A DNA stretch of 64,000 nucleotides from Labrenzia sp. 011. GTDB taxonomy: Bacteria; Pseudomonadota; Alphaproteobacteria; Rhizobiales; Stappiaceae. This document shows positions 8,754 to 17,535 of this stretch, piece after piece. The notes below the pieces were generated by a model. It saw only the letters and a program-made list of their open reading frames with translations, searched no databases and had not been told where the DNA came from. Position 1 is the first letter of the stretch; the number at the start of each line of letters is the position of its first letter. The translations under genes were made by a program, and so were the position numbers. Where the stretch lies: contig NZ_QCYM01000001.1 in NCBI RefSeq assembly GCF_003075075.1, forward strand, positions 586,668-650,667, in the 5' to 3' direction.

Positions 8754-8762
8754 GTGTCACAC

Positions 8763-8794
8763 GTCCGTTGGCTGGGAGGAGGATGCCTCGGGAC
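8763..8794 (-). ncRNA. CcsR/cuckoo-type sRNA hairpin B1
   Basis: Minus strand GTCC...GGC, loop ATCCTCCTCCCA, GCC...GGAC: a 3-bp inner stem and a 4-bp outer stem separated by a 3x3 internal loop. It is weaker than B2 and B3. It begins 18 bases after the DUF1127-B stop. Confidence 0.65.
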
Positions 8795-8811
8795 GCGATC
8801 TCTGAATTCTG

Positions 8812-8964
8812 TTAGCCGTTGCTGGAACGGCGTGCGACAAAATGAATGTCGCTGCGGTTGATGCCAAGATCAGACAGTTCACGGGTAGACAGACGCGACA
8901 GTTCGTCGACTGCACGACGGTAGCTAACCCAGTTGCTGTACTTCTGACGCACAGTATCAAACAT
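8812..8964 (-). CDS. DUF1127 small protein B
   Basis: 50 residues, MFDTVRQKYSNW to VARRSSNG, with the core DELSRLSTRELSDLGINRSD at about 20-39. It is clearly paralogous to the DUF1127 gene at 8229-8378. An AAGGAAC ribosome site precedes the ATG. Three CCUCCUCCC-loop hairpins follow. Its short length and Arg-rich C-terminus are normal for this family. Confidence 0.9.
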   Translation of the reverse strand: MFDTVRQKYSNWVSYRRAVDELSRLSTRELSDLGINRSDIHFVARRSSNG

Positions 8965-9153
8965 TTTTTGTTCCTTATTAGGCAGGGCGCCGATGCGTCC
9001 TCGCCGTTTGCTGATTTAGGATATAATTCAGAGGGTAAAATAAAAGAAGTGCTATCTCTGCATGCCTGACATGCGCGTGGTGCAATGCAGCAAAAAATCG
9101 GTGAGAATACGCCCGGAATTGCGGAAATGCGCGGAAAAACATCATGGTAGAAA

Positions 9154-9174
9154 TCAGTGTGCATTGCACACTGA
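9154..9174. repeat. 21-bp near-perfect palindrome
   Basis: Two 10-base arms, TCAGTGTGCA and TGCACACTGA, are separated by a single T. It lies 24 bases after the uvrA stop and 190 bases upstream of DUF1127-B, both on the minus strand. It could be an operator dyad for DUF1127-B or a short uvrA terminator (ATTTCT follows on the minus strand). I favour an operator because the centre is too tight for a good RNA loop. Confidence 0.55.
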
Positions 9175-9197
9175 AACGGGGATAGGGCTTGAAATGC

Positions 9198-12128
9198 CTA
9201 TTCGGCGGCATCTACCGCGCGCTGCGGGCGGCGTTGCAAGAGCTCCTGGAGAAAATGTCCGGTATAGCTTTCCTTGACCTCGGCGACGTCTTCCGGCCGC
9301 CCGGTGGCAACCACGGTCCCACCGCCGTCGCCGCCCTCCGGTCCAAGGTCAATGATCCAGTCTGCGGTCTTGATGACCTCGAGATTGTGCTCGATCACCA
9401 GAACCGTATTGCCCTGGTCCACGAGTTCATGCAGCACGTCCAGCAATTTCGCCACGTCGTGAAAATGCAGGCCGGTGGTCGGCTCGTCGAGAATATAGAG
9501 CGTGCGGCCGGTGGAGCGTTTGGACAGCTCCTTGGCCAGCTTCACGCGCTGAGCCTCCCCGCCGGAAAGCGTGGTCGCCTGCTGGCCGACCTTGATATAG
9601 CCAAGCCCCACCCGTGCCAGGGTCTCCATCTTGTCCCGGACCGACGGCACGGCAGAAAAGAAGGCAGCAGCTTCCTCGACGGTCATGTCGAGAACATCCG
9701 CGATGGATTTTCCCTTGAATTCGACCTCCAGCGTTTCGCGATTGTAGCGCCGGCCCTTGCAGACGTCACAGGTGACATAGACATCGGGCAGGAAGTGCAT
9801 CTCGATCTTGATGACACCGTCTCCCTGACAGGCCTCGCAGCGCCCCCCCTTGACGTTGAAGGAAAAACGCCCCGGCTGATATCCGCGCGCCTTGGCTTCG
9901 GGCATGCCTGCGAACCATTCCCGCATCGGAGTGAACGCGCCGGTGTAGGTGGCCGGGTTTGAACGCGGGGTCCGCCCGATGGGGGACTGGTCGATGTCGA
10001 TCACCTTGTCGAGAACCTCCAGACCCTCGATGCGGTCATGAGGGGCCGGATTCTCCCGCGCGCCGTTCAGGCGGCGTGCGGCCGCCTTGTAGAGCGTGTC
10101 GATCAGGAATGTGGATTTGCCGCCGCCCGAAACGCCGGTGACACAGGTGAATGTGCCGAGCGGCACGTCCACGTCGATGTCCTTGAGATTGTTGCCCCGT
10201 GCGCCGCGCACCGAAAGCTGCCGCTTCTTGTTGATCTTGCGCCGTCCTTCCGCCCGGGAAATCATCTTTGTCCCGGAAAGATAGGCGCCTGTCAGCGAAT
10301 TCGGGTTGGCCATGATCTCGGCAGGGGTTCCCTTGGCGATCACCTGTCCGCCGTGCACACCCGCACCGGGGCCGACATCGACCACATAATCGGCCGTCAG
10401 AACCGCGTCCTCGTCATGCTCGACAACGATCACCGTGTTGCCGAGGTCGCGCAGGTGCTTGAGGGTTTCCAGAAGCCGGGCATTGTCCCGCTGGTGAAGT
10501 CCGATCGACGGTTCGTCCAGAACATAGAGAACCCCGGTCAGCCCCGAACCGATTTGCGAGGCAAGCCGGATCCTCTGGCTCTCGCCGCCGGACAATGTGC
10601 CGGAGGCCCGGGACAGAGTCAGATATTCGAGGCCGACGTCGTTCAGAAATCTCAGTCTTTCGCGGATTTCCTTCAGGATACGCCCGGCGATTTCGGTCTG
10701 TTTGGTATTGAGCTTTTCCGGAAGCTGTTCGAACCACTCGCTCGCCTGGCGGATCGAATATTCCGTGACTTGGCCGATATGCCGGTCGGCGATCTTCACG
10801 GCGAGTGCCTCGGGCTTGAGACGGAACCCGTTGCAGGCAGGGCAGGCATGGTCCGACTGGTAGCGGGAGAGCTCTTCCCGCACCCAGGTGGATTCAGTTT
10901 CTCGCCAGCGCCGCTCGATGTTGCCGATCACGCCTTCGAAGGTCTTTTCGGTGCGATAGCTGCGCACACCGTCATCATAGACGAATTCGATCTTGGTCTT
11001 CCCGGTGCCGTGAAGGATGACGTCCCGGACTTCCGCCGGCAGGTCCTTCCAGGGCGTGGACATTTTTACCTCGAAGTGATTGCAGATCGCTTCAAGGGTC
11101 TGGGCGTAATAGGGAGAAGTGGCACCCGTCTTGGCCCAGGGCAGCACGGCGCCCTCGCGCAGCGACAGCGAGTGGTCCGGCACCACCAGATCCTCTTCAA
11201 AGGCGAGCGTCGTGCCCAGACCGTCACAGGTCGGGCAGGCGCCGAAGGGATTGTTGAAGGAAAACAGTCGCGGTTCGATTTCCGCGATGGTGAAACCGGA
11301 TACCGGGCAGGCGAATTTTTCAGAAAAGATCAGCCGCTCCGGATTGCCGTTTTCGTCGGTCTTGTCGGCAAATTCGGCTATGGCGATACCGTCTGCCAGC
11401 CTGAGGGCGGTTTCCAGGGAATCTGCCAGGCGGCCGGCGATATCATCGCGCACGACAATCCTGTCCACGACAACGTCGATGTCATGTTTGAATTTCTTGT
11501 CGAGGGCAGGGGCTTCCGCAATCTCGTGGAACGTGCCGTCGATCTTGACGCGCTGGAAGCCCTTTTTCATGAGCTCGGCCAGCTCCTTGCGATATTCGCC
11601 TTTGCGGCCGCGAACCATCGGTGCAAGAAGGTAGAGGCGGGCGCCGTCCTCCAGGTCCATGATCCTGTCCACCATCTGGCTGATCGTCTGGCTTTCGATC
11701 GGCAGGCCCGTGGCGGGCGAATAGGGAATGCCGACCCGGGCGAAAAGCAGCCGCATGTAATCGTAGATTTCGGTCACGGTGCCGACCGTGGAGCGCGGAT
11801 TGCGGGAGGTGGTCTTCTGTTCGATGGAGATTGCCGGTGACAGACCGTCGATCTGGTCCACATCCGGCTTCTGCATCATTTCCAGGAACTGGCGCGCATA
11901 GGCCGAAAGGCTTTCCACGTAGCGGCGCTGGCCTTCCGCATAAATGGTGTCAAACGCAAGCGAGGACTTTCCGGAGCCAGACAGGCCGGTCATCACGATC
12001 AGCTTGTCGCGCGGCAGGTCGATATCGACGCCCTTCAGGTTATGTTCCCTGGCGCCGCGGACGCTGAGAACCCTGGTTCGGTCGTTCTTCCAGCTGTCGT
12101 CGGCCTGAGACCCCTTGGATGTCGTCAT
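9198..12128 (-). CDS. uvrA: Excinuclease ABC subunit A
   Basis: 976 residues, full length. It has two ABC-type ATPase halves: Walker [10 protein letters not shown] at about 48-56 and GVSGGGKST in the second half, with signatures LSGGESQRI and LSGGEAQRV. Zinc-finger Cys pairs CPTC and CEAC...CDVC are visible. UvrA2 scans DNA for bulky lesions and loads UvrB. It is divergent from ssb, a common arrangement, with a candidate LexA site in between. Confidence 0.97.
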   Translation of the reverse strand: MTTSKGSQADDSWKNDRTRVLSVRGAREHNLKGVDIDLPRDKLIVMTGLSGSGKSSLAFDTIYAEGQRRYVESLSAYARQFLEMMQKPDVDQIDGLSPAISIEQKTTSRNPRSTVGTVTEIYDYMRLLFARVGIPYSPATGLPIESQTISQMVDRIMDLEDGARLYLLAPMVRGRKGEYRKELAELMKKGFQRVKIDGTFHEIAEAPALDKKFKHDIDVVVDRIVVRDDIAGRLADSLETALRLADGIAIAEFADKTDENGNPERLIFSEKFACPVSGFTIAEIEPRLFSFNNPFGACPTCDGLGTTLAFEEDLVVPDHSLSLREGAVLPWAKTGATSPYYAQTLEAICNHFEVKMSTPWKDLPAEVRDVILHGTGKTKIEFVYDDGVRSYRTEKTFEGVIGNIERRWRETESTWVREELSRYQSDHACPACNGFRLKPEALAVKIADRHIGQVTEYSIRQASEWFEQLPEKLNTKQTEIAGRILKEIRERLRFLNDVGLEYLTLSRASGTLSGGESQRIRLASQIGSGLTGVLYVLDEPSIGLHQRDNARLLETLKHLRDLGNTVIVVEHDEDAVLTADYVVDVGPGAGVHGGQVIAKGTPAEIMANPNSLTGAYLSGTKMISRAEGRRKINKKRQLSVRGARGNNLKDIDVDVPLGTFTCVTGVSGGGKSTFLIDTLYKAAARRLNGARENPAPHDRIEGLEVLDKVIDIDQSPIGRTPRSNPATYTGAFTPMREWFAGMPEAKARGYQPGRFSFNVKGGRCEACQGDGVIKIEMHFLPDVYVTCDVCKGRRYNRETLEVEFKGKSIADVLDMTVEEAAAFFSAVPSVRDKMETLARVGLGYIKVGQQATTLSGGEAQRVKLAKELSKRSTGRTLYILDEPTTGLHFHDVAKLLDVLHELVDQGNTVLVIEHNLEVIKTADWIIDLGPEGGDGGGTVVATGRPEDVAEVKESYTGHFLQELLQRRPQRAVDAAE

Positions 12129-12752
12129 TCTGTCTTTTCCTGAACCTCATGCACGGCCTGAAAACCTTCAGCCGGGTGCATGCATGTGGGAATGCTTCGC
12201 GGTGCCCGCCAGCCGGACCGCACTTTCCCGATATAGCAGTTTAAGGCGCCGCTTCCAGTCGCGCTTTCTGACAGCAGGCAATTTTGCCGCATTCATGGCG
12301 ATCCGGGCAACGCGCGGCAGATGTTTCCGGATTGAATCGCTTTTACAGAAATGATAGGAACAAAACAAGTACACAGCATTGTTCTGAACCAGAGATGCAT
12401 CGGATTTCTGCAGGGGTGGCCCGGAAAAGAACGGGCCGGCAACGCCCGGGACATTCGGCGGCATGGCCTGACTGGCCCCGCACAGGCCGGGGGAGCAGGC
12501 ATTGGAAACGGCATTTGGCGCAAATTGATCCTATGCAGAGCGCCGCCGATGGGTGTGAATGCGTAGCGGTCAGGCCTGCCTTGTGGAAAATGCGCGCCTG
12601 ATCGCGAAAAGGAAGGCGAAACCGTTGGCGGGTCGTTAGGGTTCTGTTTTCTTGCAGCAACGCTTGCGGCTCGGTGTGACAGACTGGCGAAGTGCCGCAG
12701 AAGCACGAAAAATGGCCAGGCAAACCGACAAGAGACTAAACAGGAGTGCAGA
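12129..12752. other. uvrA-ssb divergent intergenic region
   Basis: About 620 bases with no convincing gene; open frames on both strands are low-complexity and unlike any family. It contains a candidate SOS box at 12358-12372 and presumably both promoters. Confidence 0.5.
12358..12372. promoter_or_regulatory. Candidate LexA (SOS) box
   Basis: GAAC, seven bases, GTAC. Alphaproteobacterial LexA prefers the direct repeat GAAC-N7-GAAC (or GTTC-N7-GTTC), so this has one mismatch in the second half-site. It lies 230 bases from uvrA, further than usual, so it is tentative. Confidence 0.3.
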
Positions 12753-13268
12753 ATGGCGGGCAGCGTCAACAAAGTTATTTTGGTCGGAAATCTGGGAGCC
12801 GACCCCGAAATCCGCCGGACGCAGGACGGCCGTCCGATTGCCAATCTGCGGATTGCAACGTCCGAAAGCTGGAAGGATCGCAACACCGGCGAACGCCGTG
12901 AGCGGACCGAATGGCACAGGGTGGTGATTTTCAACGAAGGTCTTTGCCGGGTCGCGGAAAACTATCTCCGCAAGGGTGCGAAAGTATATATCGAAGGCCA
13001 GCTGCAGACCCGAAAGTGGCAGGATCAGTCCGGCCAGGACCGGTATTCGACGGAAATCGTGCTGCAGGGATTCAATTCGACCCTGACCATGCTCGATGGC
13101 CGCGGTGAAGGCGGCGGCCAGCCCGGCGGTCTGCCTGATTACGGCAACGAACCGCAAGGCGGCGGAAGCGGCGGCGGCGGCGGATATGGCAGCGGCTCCA
13201 GTGGTGGCGGCTTCGGCGGCCCCTCCGGCGGCGGCGGTGGACCGATGGATGACGAAATTCCGTTCTAG
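12753..13268 (+). CDS. ssb: Single-stranded DNA-binding protein
   Basis: 171 residues: an N-terminal OB fold (about 1-112, starting [19 protein letters not shown]), then a Gly-rich linker (about 115-160), then the acidic tip MDDEIPF that docks repair and replication partners. It coats single-stranded DNA. An AGGAG ribosome site (in aacaggagtgcag) precedes the ATG. Confidence 0.97.
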   Translation: MAGSVNKVILVGNLGADPEIRRTQDGRPIANLRIATSESWKDRNTGERRERTEWHRVVIFNEGLCRVAENYLRKGAKVYIEGQLQTRKWQDQSGQDRYSTEIVLQGFNSTLTMLDGRGEGGGQPGGLPDYGNEPQGGGSGGGGGYGSGSSGGGFGGPSGGGGGPMDDEIPF

Positions 13269-13285
13269 GATTTCCTCTGCAAATG

Positions 13286-13317
13286 CAGGGCCGCCCCGAC
13301 ACCGAGCGGCGGCCCTG
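13286..13317 (+). terminator. GC-rich hairpin after ssb
   Basis: CAGGGCCGCC (13286-13295) pairs perfectly with GGCGGCCCTG (13308-13317). No T run follows. It sits between the convergent ssb and HExxH genes and probably ends ssb transcripts. Confidence 0.6.
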
Positions 13318-13322
13318 TGAGC

Positions 13323-13799
13323 TCAACCACCTACAGACGGATCATATGGTGTGTTCGGATCGTCCACACCGTCATAATACTCCCGCGAGTTGCCGAGGCC
13401 GCAATGGTAGACGGCTTCTTCCGCGCGCGTGTCGCCCCCTGTGATCGGAGCGCCGTTGTGATGGGCAAGTTCATGGACAAGGGTCGCCAGCACCATCCAG
13501 CGTCCCATGTTGAAGGCCCGGTCACCAACGGCTATTTCGCCGGTTGGCACGTGTATTTCGCCATAAAGCGGTGAAAGGCCCGATCCGTAATTCACCCAGA
13601 TTCCGCTGTCGCCGATCATGTCGGACAGGCTGCGCCCTCCGGGCAACGTGCGAAAATAGGCATTGCAGCCCGGAATATTTTTCACCATCCTGAAAAGCCT
13701 GTTGCGTGCCCATTTCAGCTTGCCGTACTGAGCCGAGTCGAAACGGGTGTAATTCAAGATGGATGAGGAGTGATCTCCGACATTGAACTGAAATGGCAT
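13323..13799 (-). CDS. Small HExxH protein, putative zinc metallopeptidase
   Basis: 158 residues, not assigned to a named family. The motif LVHELAHHNG at about 108-116 is a classical HExxH zinc site, and Glu127/Glu128 in DTRAEEAVYHC could supply the third ligand. There is no signal peptide or membrane segment. Cys at about 45 and 133 are visible. AAGGAGA precedes the ATG, supporting a real gene. It stands alone between ssb and the L,D-transpeptidase. It could be a cytosolic protease or an exported effector; I cannot tell. Confidence 0.65.
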   Translation of the reverse strand: MPFQFNVGDHSSSILNYTRFDSAQYGKLKWARNRLFRMVKNIPGCNAYFRTLPGGRSLSDMIGDSGIWVNYGSGLSPLYGEIHVPTGEIAVGDRAFNMGRWMVLATLVHELAHHNGAPITGGDTRAEEAVYHCGLGNSREYYDGVDDPNTPYDPSVGG

Positions 13800-14152
13800 C
13801 CTGTCTCTCCTTGAGAACTTTCACGTTTTCGTGAGGCAGAAATAGGTGATCCCGGGAATCGGTGGCGTGACAGGTGTCACGAAACGGAGCTATCGCAGGC
13901 AAAAGACGTCGGATGCCGCACTTGGGCCAGCCTGGATGGGCGCCGACCTTTTCCGGGACGGCATAATCGTCACACAATCTTGAATTCAAAACCTGTGTAT
14001 CGCGGCGAGCCTTAACCGACGCAAGAAGCCTGCTATAGTAAGAGTCGGTTTGACCACGCGATCGGAGTCGGCTTTCCCTATCTTTGCCTTCAAAAAGATC
14101 GAAAGACACGGCATCTGCTGCGAACATTTTTATAATTTGCGGGTTTGAGACA
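13800..14152. other. Intergenic region upstream of the L,D-transpeptidase
   Basis: About 350 bases between divergent genes. No gene is seen. A TTG at 14084 in frame with the transpeptidase gene lacks a ribosome site and would add a non-family leader, so it was not used. Confidence 0.4.
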
Positions 14153-16150
14153 ATGCGAGCGAATGAAATTGGACTGGGCAAGGAAACCGGAAGCGATTAC
14201 GCGGGCGGTTTGAAGAGGCGGTCGCGGACCTTGTTGGGAAATTCCATCAAGGCGGGCCTGATGGCGACGGTGATTGCCTCCGGGTTCGGTCTGGCCAGCG
14301 TGGAGCCAGCCTCTGCCCAGGGCCTGTTCCAGCGCCTGTTCAATCCGGAAGCTCATCGCCGGCAGCGCGAGCGCGAACAGCAGGAGGAACTGCGCGAAAA
14401 GGTGGTAAGGGTCAAGGTTTCCGCGCCGCGCTATCTCAACTATTCGCCGGATGTCTGGAAGGCAGTGTCCCTGTCTCCGCTCGCCGAGAAAAAGACCGCT
14501 GAAGTTCAGCCTGTCGAACAAGCGGGCGAGACTGGCGACGCCGATGTTGTGGAGACTGTCACCCTCCCGTCCGCCCCGCTTGTTCAGACGGCCTTCGACA
14601 AGGCGCGTCCGGCACTGGAAGACATGACACTGACCGTTCTGCCGGAGGTGGGAGAGGCGGTGATCGCCTATTACCAGGAGCATCCGGATTTTGTCTGGGT
14701 GGAAGAAGGCAAGGTTTCGGAACGGGCCGCCGCTGTGCGCCAGGGCTTGAGCGAAGCGGGAAAATACGCTCTGAATCCGCAAGACTATTTCGTGGAGTTG
14801 CCAGCGGTCACCGGTCTGGAAGACGCGGACCGCGACGCGGCCATGATGCGCTTCGAGATGGAACTGAGCGCGGCGGTGCTCACCTATGTTCTGGACTCAA
14901 AGCGCGGCCGGGTCGATCCGAACCGGATCTCGCAGTACCACGACCTGCCAAGGCACAAGGTTGATCTTGTCGCTGCGATGGAGAATTTTGCGGATACGAA
15001 AAATCCTGCGGACGTTCTGGACAAGGCACAGCCGCAAAGCGACCATTTCAGGTCCCTGACCGCCGAGCTGGAACGTCTCAAGGCCGAGGACGAGGAAACC
15101 GACCAGATCGTCATTGCTCCGGGCACTTTCCTGAAGGCGGGAAAATCCAGCCCCGAGATGAAAAATATCGTCGCGGCAATCGAAAAGAACGCCTCTCCGG
15201 AGCTGAAGGCAGCTCATGCGGACACGCTGGAGGCCTATGACGGCTCCGAGCTTTACACCCCGGAACTGGTGGAACTGGTCAAGGCCTTCCAGAAGGAACT
15301 CAAGCTGACGCCGGACGGCATCGTCGGCAAGAACACGATCAAGGCCATGGTCGGTGAAACCAACGCGGCCAAGATCGCCAAGGTCGAGCTGGCCATGGAG
15401 CGCAGCCGCTGGCTTCCGGAAGATCTCGGGGAGCGCAAGGTGTTCATCAACCAGGCGTCCTATACGGCCACCTATACCGCTCCCGGAGAGATGCCGTTGT
15501 CGATGCGTGTCGTGGTGGGCAAGAAGTCCAACCAGACCAATTTCTTCTACGACACGATCGAGATCGTTGAATACAATCCGTATTGGGGTGTTCCCTATTC
15601 GATCATCGTCAACGAGATGCTGCCGAAGCTGGCCAATGATCCGAGCTATCTCGACCGCGCCGGCTATGAGGTCTCCACACCTGGTGGCCGCAAGGTTTCA
15701 TCCGCAGCGGTGGACTGGCATGCGGTTGCCACGAGACAGCAATCCGTCAATGTCCGCCAGTATCCGGGACGGTCGAACGCGCTGGGGGAGGTGAAGATCC
15801 TCTTTCCCAACAAGCATCACATCTACATGCACGACACACCGTCAAAGAGCCTGTTCAAAAAGGACGCGCGCGCATTCAGTCACGGCTGTATCCGCCTGCA
15901 TGATCCGAAGGCCATGGCGGCGGCGGTTCTCGGAAAGTCGAAGGATTACGTCAGTTCGAGGATTTCGGCAGGCCGGAACGAGCAGGAACAGGTTCCCGGC
16001 GATATCCCGGTATATGTCTCCTACTTCACCGCCTGGCCCGAACTTGATGGCGGAATCGGCTACTACACCGATGTCTATGACCGCGACCGGTACCTTCTGA
16101 AAGCGATCGGAAAGACCGAGGCGGCGCGCAGCAAGGCGAAGACGTCCTGA
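14153..16150 (+). CDS. YcbB/LdtD-type L,D-transpeptidase
   Basis: 665 residues. An extended N-region precedes a signal peptide ending near ASVEPASAQ (about residue 56). The YcbB-type N-terminal domain follows, then a peptidoglycan-binding module (FQKELKLTPDGIVGKNTIKAM) near 380-405, and a C-terminal YkuD domain. Its catalytic motif FSHGCIRLHD places His577 and Cys579, with an upstream HIYMHDT His. These enzymes form 3-3 crosslinks or attach proteins to peptidoglycan in the periplasm. It is monocistronic, closed by a strong terminator. Confidence 0.92.
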   Translation: MRANEIGLGKETGSDYAGGLKRRSRTLLGNSIKAGLMATVIASGFGLASVEPASAQGLFQRLFNPEAHRRQREREQQEELREKVVRVKVSAPRYLNYSPDVWKAVSLSPLAEKKTAEVQPVEQAGETGDADVVETVTLPSAPLVQTAFDKARPALEDMTLTVLPEVGEAVIAYYQEHPDFVWVEEGKVSERAAAVRQGLSEAGKYALNPQDYFVELPAVTGLEDADRDAAMMRFEMELSAAVLTYVLDSKRGRVDPNRISQYHDLPRHKVDLVAAMENFADTKNPADVLDKAQPQSDHFRSLTAELERLKAEDEETDQIVIAPGTFLKAGKSSPEMKNIVAAIEKNASPELKAAHADTLEAYDGSELYTPELVELVKAFQKELKLTPDGIVGKNTIKAMVGETNAAKIAKVELAMERSRWLPEDLGERKVFINQASYTATYTAPGEMPLSMRVVVGKKSNQTNFFYDTIEIVEYNPYWGVPYSIIVNEMLPKLANDPSYLDRAGYEVSTPGGRKVSSAAVDWHAVATRQQSVNVRQYPGRSNALGEVKILFPNKHHIYMHDTPSKSLFKKDARAFSHGCIRLHDPKAMAAAVLGKSKDYVSSRISAGRNEQEQVPGDIPVYVSYFTAWPELDGGIGYYTDVYDRDRYLLKAIGKTEAARSKAKTS

Positions 16151-16165
16151 TCTTTTCCGGAAACG

Positions 16166-16199
16166 AAACAACCGCCGGACCATTGTCCGGCGGTTGTTT
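16166..16199. terminator. Bidirectional terminator between ldt and znuA
   Basis: A 14-bp perfect stem: AAACAACCGCCGGA (16166-16179) with TCCGGCGGTTGTTT (16186-16199), 6-nt loop. A residues on the left and T residues on the right let it work for both convergent genes. Confidence 0.9.
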
Positions 16200-16202
16200 G
16201 AT

Positions 16203-17375
16203 TCAGGACTGACCGCCGAGACAATCGGCGAGGGACGTCGAAAGATTATCGAGAAGCTCCGGATAGAGGTCCGGACCGTTGGTCAGCTGGGTCCCGAGAG
16301 GATCGAGTGTTGCCTTGCGTGCACTGCTGCCCTCCAGAACCACGTCGACAAGCTTGGCATCGAACTGCGGCTCCTGAAAAACACAGGTCACATCCAGATC
16401 CTTGATCTCCTTGCGAACTTCCGCGATCCGGTCCGCGCTCGACAGCGCCTCCGGAGACAAGGTGATCGCTCCGCTTGCCTCGATACCGAAATGATGCTCG
16501 AAGTGGTGATAGGCATCGTGGAATACGACAAATTTCTTGCCTGAGACCGGTTCGAGCTGTTTGGCGATATCACCTTCCAGCGCCTCGACACGCGCCGAGA
16601 AATTTGCGGCATTTTCCCGATAGGTCGCGGCGTTATCGGGGTCGAGTTCGGCCAGGGTTTCGGCCATCGCACCGGCAATTGCGATCCCGTTGTCCGGGTT
16701 CAGCCAGATATGTGGGTCGAATGCTTCGCCATGTGCTGCTTCGTGGCCAGCATGGTCCTCATGGTCCTCATGGTCGTCGTGGTCGTCATGGCCCGCGTGG
16801 TCACCATGATCATCATGATCGTCGTGGTCTGCATGATCTTCGTGATCATCGTGGCCGTCATGGCCCGCATGATCATCGTGGTCATCATGATCGTCGTGGC
16901 CTGCATGATCCTCATGATCGTCATGGTCATGGTCATGGTCATGGTCTCCGTGAGCATGATCATGGCTGTCGAAATTCGCGCCTTCACGGATCTTCAGCTG
17001 GTCTATGCCCGTCGCATCCATCAGTTCCACGACATGCGCATCCTCCGCCATGGAGGAGATCGGCTTGGCGAGCGAAGGAGCAAGTTCCGGTCCGACCCAG
17101 AACACCACATCCGCCCCCTGCAGCAAAAAGGCCTGCGAGGGTTTCAGGGCAAAGCCGTGCGGCGAAGCCGCGCCGTCAATGAGAATATGGGGAGACCCGA
17201 CGCCTTCCATCACGGCAGAGGCGATGGAATGCAGCGGCTTGATGGTGGTGACAACCGAAGGAGCGTCGGCGCTGGCGGAGGTGGGCACCGCGCCCAGGCA
17301 CAGGGCGGCGGTCGACAGCAGAAGACTGCGCTGTATCTTGCGGAAAGACGATCTGGAGCTGGGACGGATGTTCAT
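16203..17375 (-). CDS. znuA: Zinc ABC transporter substrate-binding protein ZnuA
   Basis: 390 residues: a signal peptide (about 1-36), then the cluster A-I binding-protein fold with ligand-type histidines in IKPLHS (His49) and in the DPHIWLNP and VVFHDAYHHFEHHFG blocks. Between residues 138 and 215 lies a charged loop with about 28 His, otherwise nearly all Asp/Glu with a few Gly and Ala. Such loops collect zinc in ZnuA proteins, but this one is much longer than the roughly 25-30 residues I recall for E. coli. A Zur-type box lies 20 bases upstream. The usual divergent znuCB pair is missing here; paaX occupies that place. Confidence 0.94.
   Translation of the reverse strand: MNIRPSSRSSFRKIQRSLLLSTAALCLGAVPTSASADAPSVVTTIKPLHSIASAVMEGVGSPHILIDGAASPHGFALKPSQAFLLQGADVVFWVGPELAPSLAKPISSMAEDAHVVELMDATGIDQLKIREGANFDSHDHAHGDHDHDHDHDDHEDHAGHDDHDDHDDHAGHDGHDDHEDHADHDDHDDHGDHAGHDDHDDHEDHEDHAGHEAAHGEAFDPHIWLNPDNGIAIAGAMAETLAELDPDNAATYRENAANFSARVEALEGDIAKQLEPVSGKKFVVFHDAYHHFEHHFGIEASGAITLSPEALSSADRIAEVRKEIKDLDVTCVFQEPQFDAKLVDVVLEGSSARKATLDPLGTQLTNGPDLYPELLDNLSTSLADCLGGQS
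16731..16964 (-). repeat. Coding repeat for the His/Asp loop of ZnuA
   Basis: The DNA is built of imperfect repeats of codons for DDH, EDH and AGH (gat/gac/cat/cac), giving a low-complexity stretch likely to vary in length between strains by slippage. It stays in frame across the window copy. Confidence 0.8.
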
Positions 17376-17394
17376 TGGCAGGTTCCATGACTAT

Positions 17395-17407
17395 GTTATC
17401 TTATAAC
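17395..17407. promoter_or_regulatory. Zur box upstream of znuA
   Basis: GTTATCTTATAAC: perfect 5-bp arms GTTAT/ATAAC with a 3-base centre, matching the known alphaproteobacterial Zur palindrome. It starts 20 bases upstream of the znuA ATG, where Zur bound with zinc would block transcription. A related half ATAAC occurs again at about 17418-17422. Confidence 0.75.
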
Positions 17408-17535
17408 GTGTAACTGTATAACGTTTACTGTGCGGTGCCGCAAGACCGGATCCGGGGATTGTTCACGGCCTGGGCGCTTGGTTTGTTGGCCGGGCAGCGA
17501 TAAGGTAATAAAAACGCTGACGGATCAGATGCTTC

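Noticed and set aside
10038..11840. 600-codon open frame on the plus strand
   Set aside because: Antisense to uvrA, whose motifs are unmistakable.
16731..16964. Repeat array resembling a CRISPR or minisatellite
   Set aside because: No regular spacers; it is the in-frame His/Asp loop of ZnuA.
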